Of a stretch of 16,655 nt of DNA, positions 16,244-16,655 are shown in pieces (position 1 is the first letter of the stretch; each line of letters opens with the position of its first letter). The stretch covers positions 1-16,655 of the forward strand of contig CALEGD010000054.1 of the NCBI GenBank assembly GCA_937877075.1, read 5' to 3'. Below the pieces are notes generated by a model. It searched no databases, was not told the origin of the DNA, and saw nothing but the letters and a program-made list of their open reading frames with translations. Both the position numbers and the translations under genes were made by a program. Origin of the DNA: an uncultured Acholeplasmatales bacterium (GTDB lineage Bacteria > Bacillota_I > Bacilli_A > ML615J-28 > CAG-698).

Positions 16244-16655
16244 ATGAGAAGAAAAGTTCTATTGGCGATGGCTGTTATCTTAACGATGTTTTTTTTAGTT
16301 GGATGCGGACATAGTCATACTTATGGCGATTGGTCAATAGTAACGGAACCTACAACAACTGAGGTCGGAAGTGCTGAAAGATTATGTTCAACATGTGAAG
16401 AAAAAGAAGTTGTAGAAGTTCCAGTGTTAACTGATGATATTTGGACAGTTATAGTAGTGGATGCCACATGTGAGGCTGAAGGAAGTAAAACATATACTTC
16501 TGTTTATGGAGAAGTTGTAGTTAAACTTGCCCTTTTAGATCATAGTTATGGTGATTGGACATTGGTAACTGAACCAACAAAAACTGAAGTCGGAAGTGCT
16601 GAAAGAGTCTGTTCAGTATGTGATGATAAAGAAGTTGTAGAAGTTCCGGTCTTAA
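16244..16655 (+). CDS. Lipoprotein with H-x-Y-G-D-W / C-x2-C repeats, 3'-truncated by the window end
   Basis: Frame open to the last base: 137 complete codons plus one base. Residues 1-21 are a type II signal peptide (MRRKVLLAMAVILTMFF, lipobox LVGC, Cys21). The mature part is repetitive. Residues 25-62 and 100-137 are near-identical 38-residue units (HTYGDW...TEVGSAERLCSTCEEKEVVE; HSYGDW...TEVGSAERVCSVCDDKEVVE), each with one C-x2-C pair and an ending EVPVL. Between them (about 66-98) is a divergent unit (WTVIVVDATCEAEGSKTYTS) with the same W...T-x-x-G plan but no C-x2-C pair. Repeats of this H-x-Y-x-x-W...A-T-C-x-x-x-G type are common in exported proteins of gut Firmicutes; I do not know a function for them. 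The C-terminal part is missing, so any catalytic or binding domain would be out of view. Confidence 0.85.
   Translation, partial: MRRKVLLAMAVILTMFFLVGCGHSHTYGDWSIVTEPTTTEVGSAERLCSTCEEKEVVEVPVLTDDIWTVIVVDATCEAEGSKTYTSVYGEVVVKLALLDHSYGDWTLVTEPTKTEVGSAERVCSVCDDKEVVEVPVL
16316..16654 (+). repeat. Near-identical 114-bp direct repeats in the last gene
   Basis: Copies at 16316-16429 and 16541-16654 encode the 38-residue H-x-Y...C-x2-C unit. Identical blocks longer than 15 bases persist at DNA level (GTCGGAAGTGCTGAAAGA; AAAGAAGTTGTAGAAGTTCC). This suggests a recent or homogenised duplication. The second copy ends one base before the window end, so the repeat series may continue. Confidence 0.85.

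Noticed and set aside
1..16655. Transposases, integrases, tRNA/rRNA genes, toxin-antitoxin or phage-defence genes
   Set aside because: I looked in the coding frames and the gaps for each and saw no supporting motif; the gaps are too short to hold further genes.

Overview
The window is an AT-rich (by eye about two-thirds A+T), almost wholly coding stretch with every gene on the + strand. It encodes six predicted exported surface proteins: the 3' part of a giant leucine-rich-repeat protein, then five consecutive lipoproteins. The low GC, purine-rich Shine-Dalgarno sites, BspA-type leucine-rich repeats, bacterial Ig-like domains and many lipobox signal peptides point to a low-GC Firmicute or a relative of the Mollicutes, for example a gut-type Bacilli/Acholeplasma-like lineage. 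That placement is inference, because no rRNA or housekeeping gene is present. Trp codons are TGG and no in-frame TGA interrupts the genes, so the standard code fits. The five visible stop codons are TAG or TAA, never TGA.

Layout: (1) 23-4927, 5'-truncated giant protein with an N-terminal part resembling the accessory C-terminal domains of large S8 (subtilisin-like) cell-envelope peptidases, two Big_2-like Ig domains, about 31 BspA-type LRR units, a helical segment and a short hydrophobic-plus-RRR tail. The first 22 bases of the window are a perfect inverted copy of bases 75-96 and probably an assembly artefact. (2) 4931-5479, small lipoprotein. (3) 5490-7829 and (4) 7865-10969, paralogous lipoproteins with two and four Ig-like modules in front of a related unknown body. 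(5) 11054-16225, very large lipoprotein built from three tandem Ig-like dyads with a 149-residue period, further Ig-like modules and a long beta-rich C-terminal half. Its export signal can only be translated from a non-canonical ATT (or ATA) start. (6) 16244 to the right edge, lipoprotein with H-x-Y/C-x2-C repeats, cut off by the window end.

Genes 1-4 are tightly packed (gaps of 3, 10 and 35 bases) and look co-transcribed. A 12-bp perfect stem lies in the 84-base gap before gene 5. No enzyme active site, transporter, transposase, tRNA, rRNA or CRISPR array is visible. The coherent reading is a cell-surface adhesion or ligand-binding cluster; ligand and biological role cannot be read from the sequence. 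The abrupt gene truncations at both edges suggest the window may be a complete metagenomic contig.
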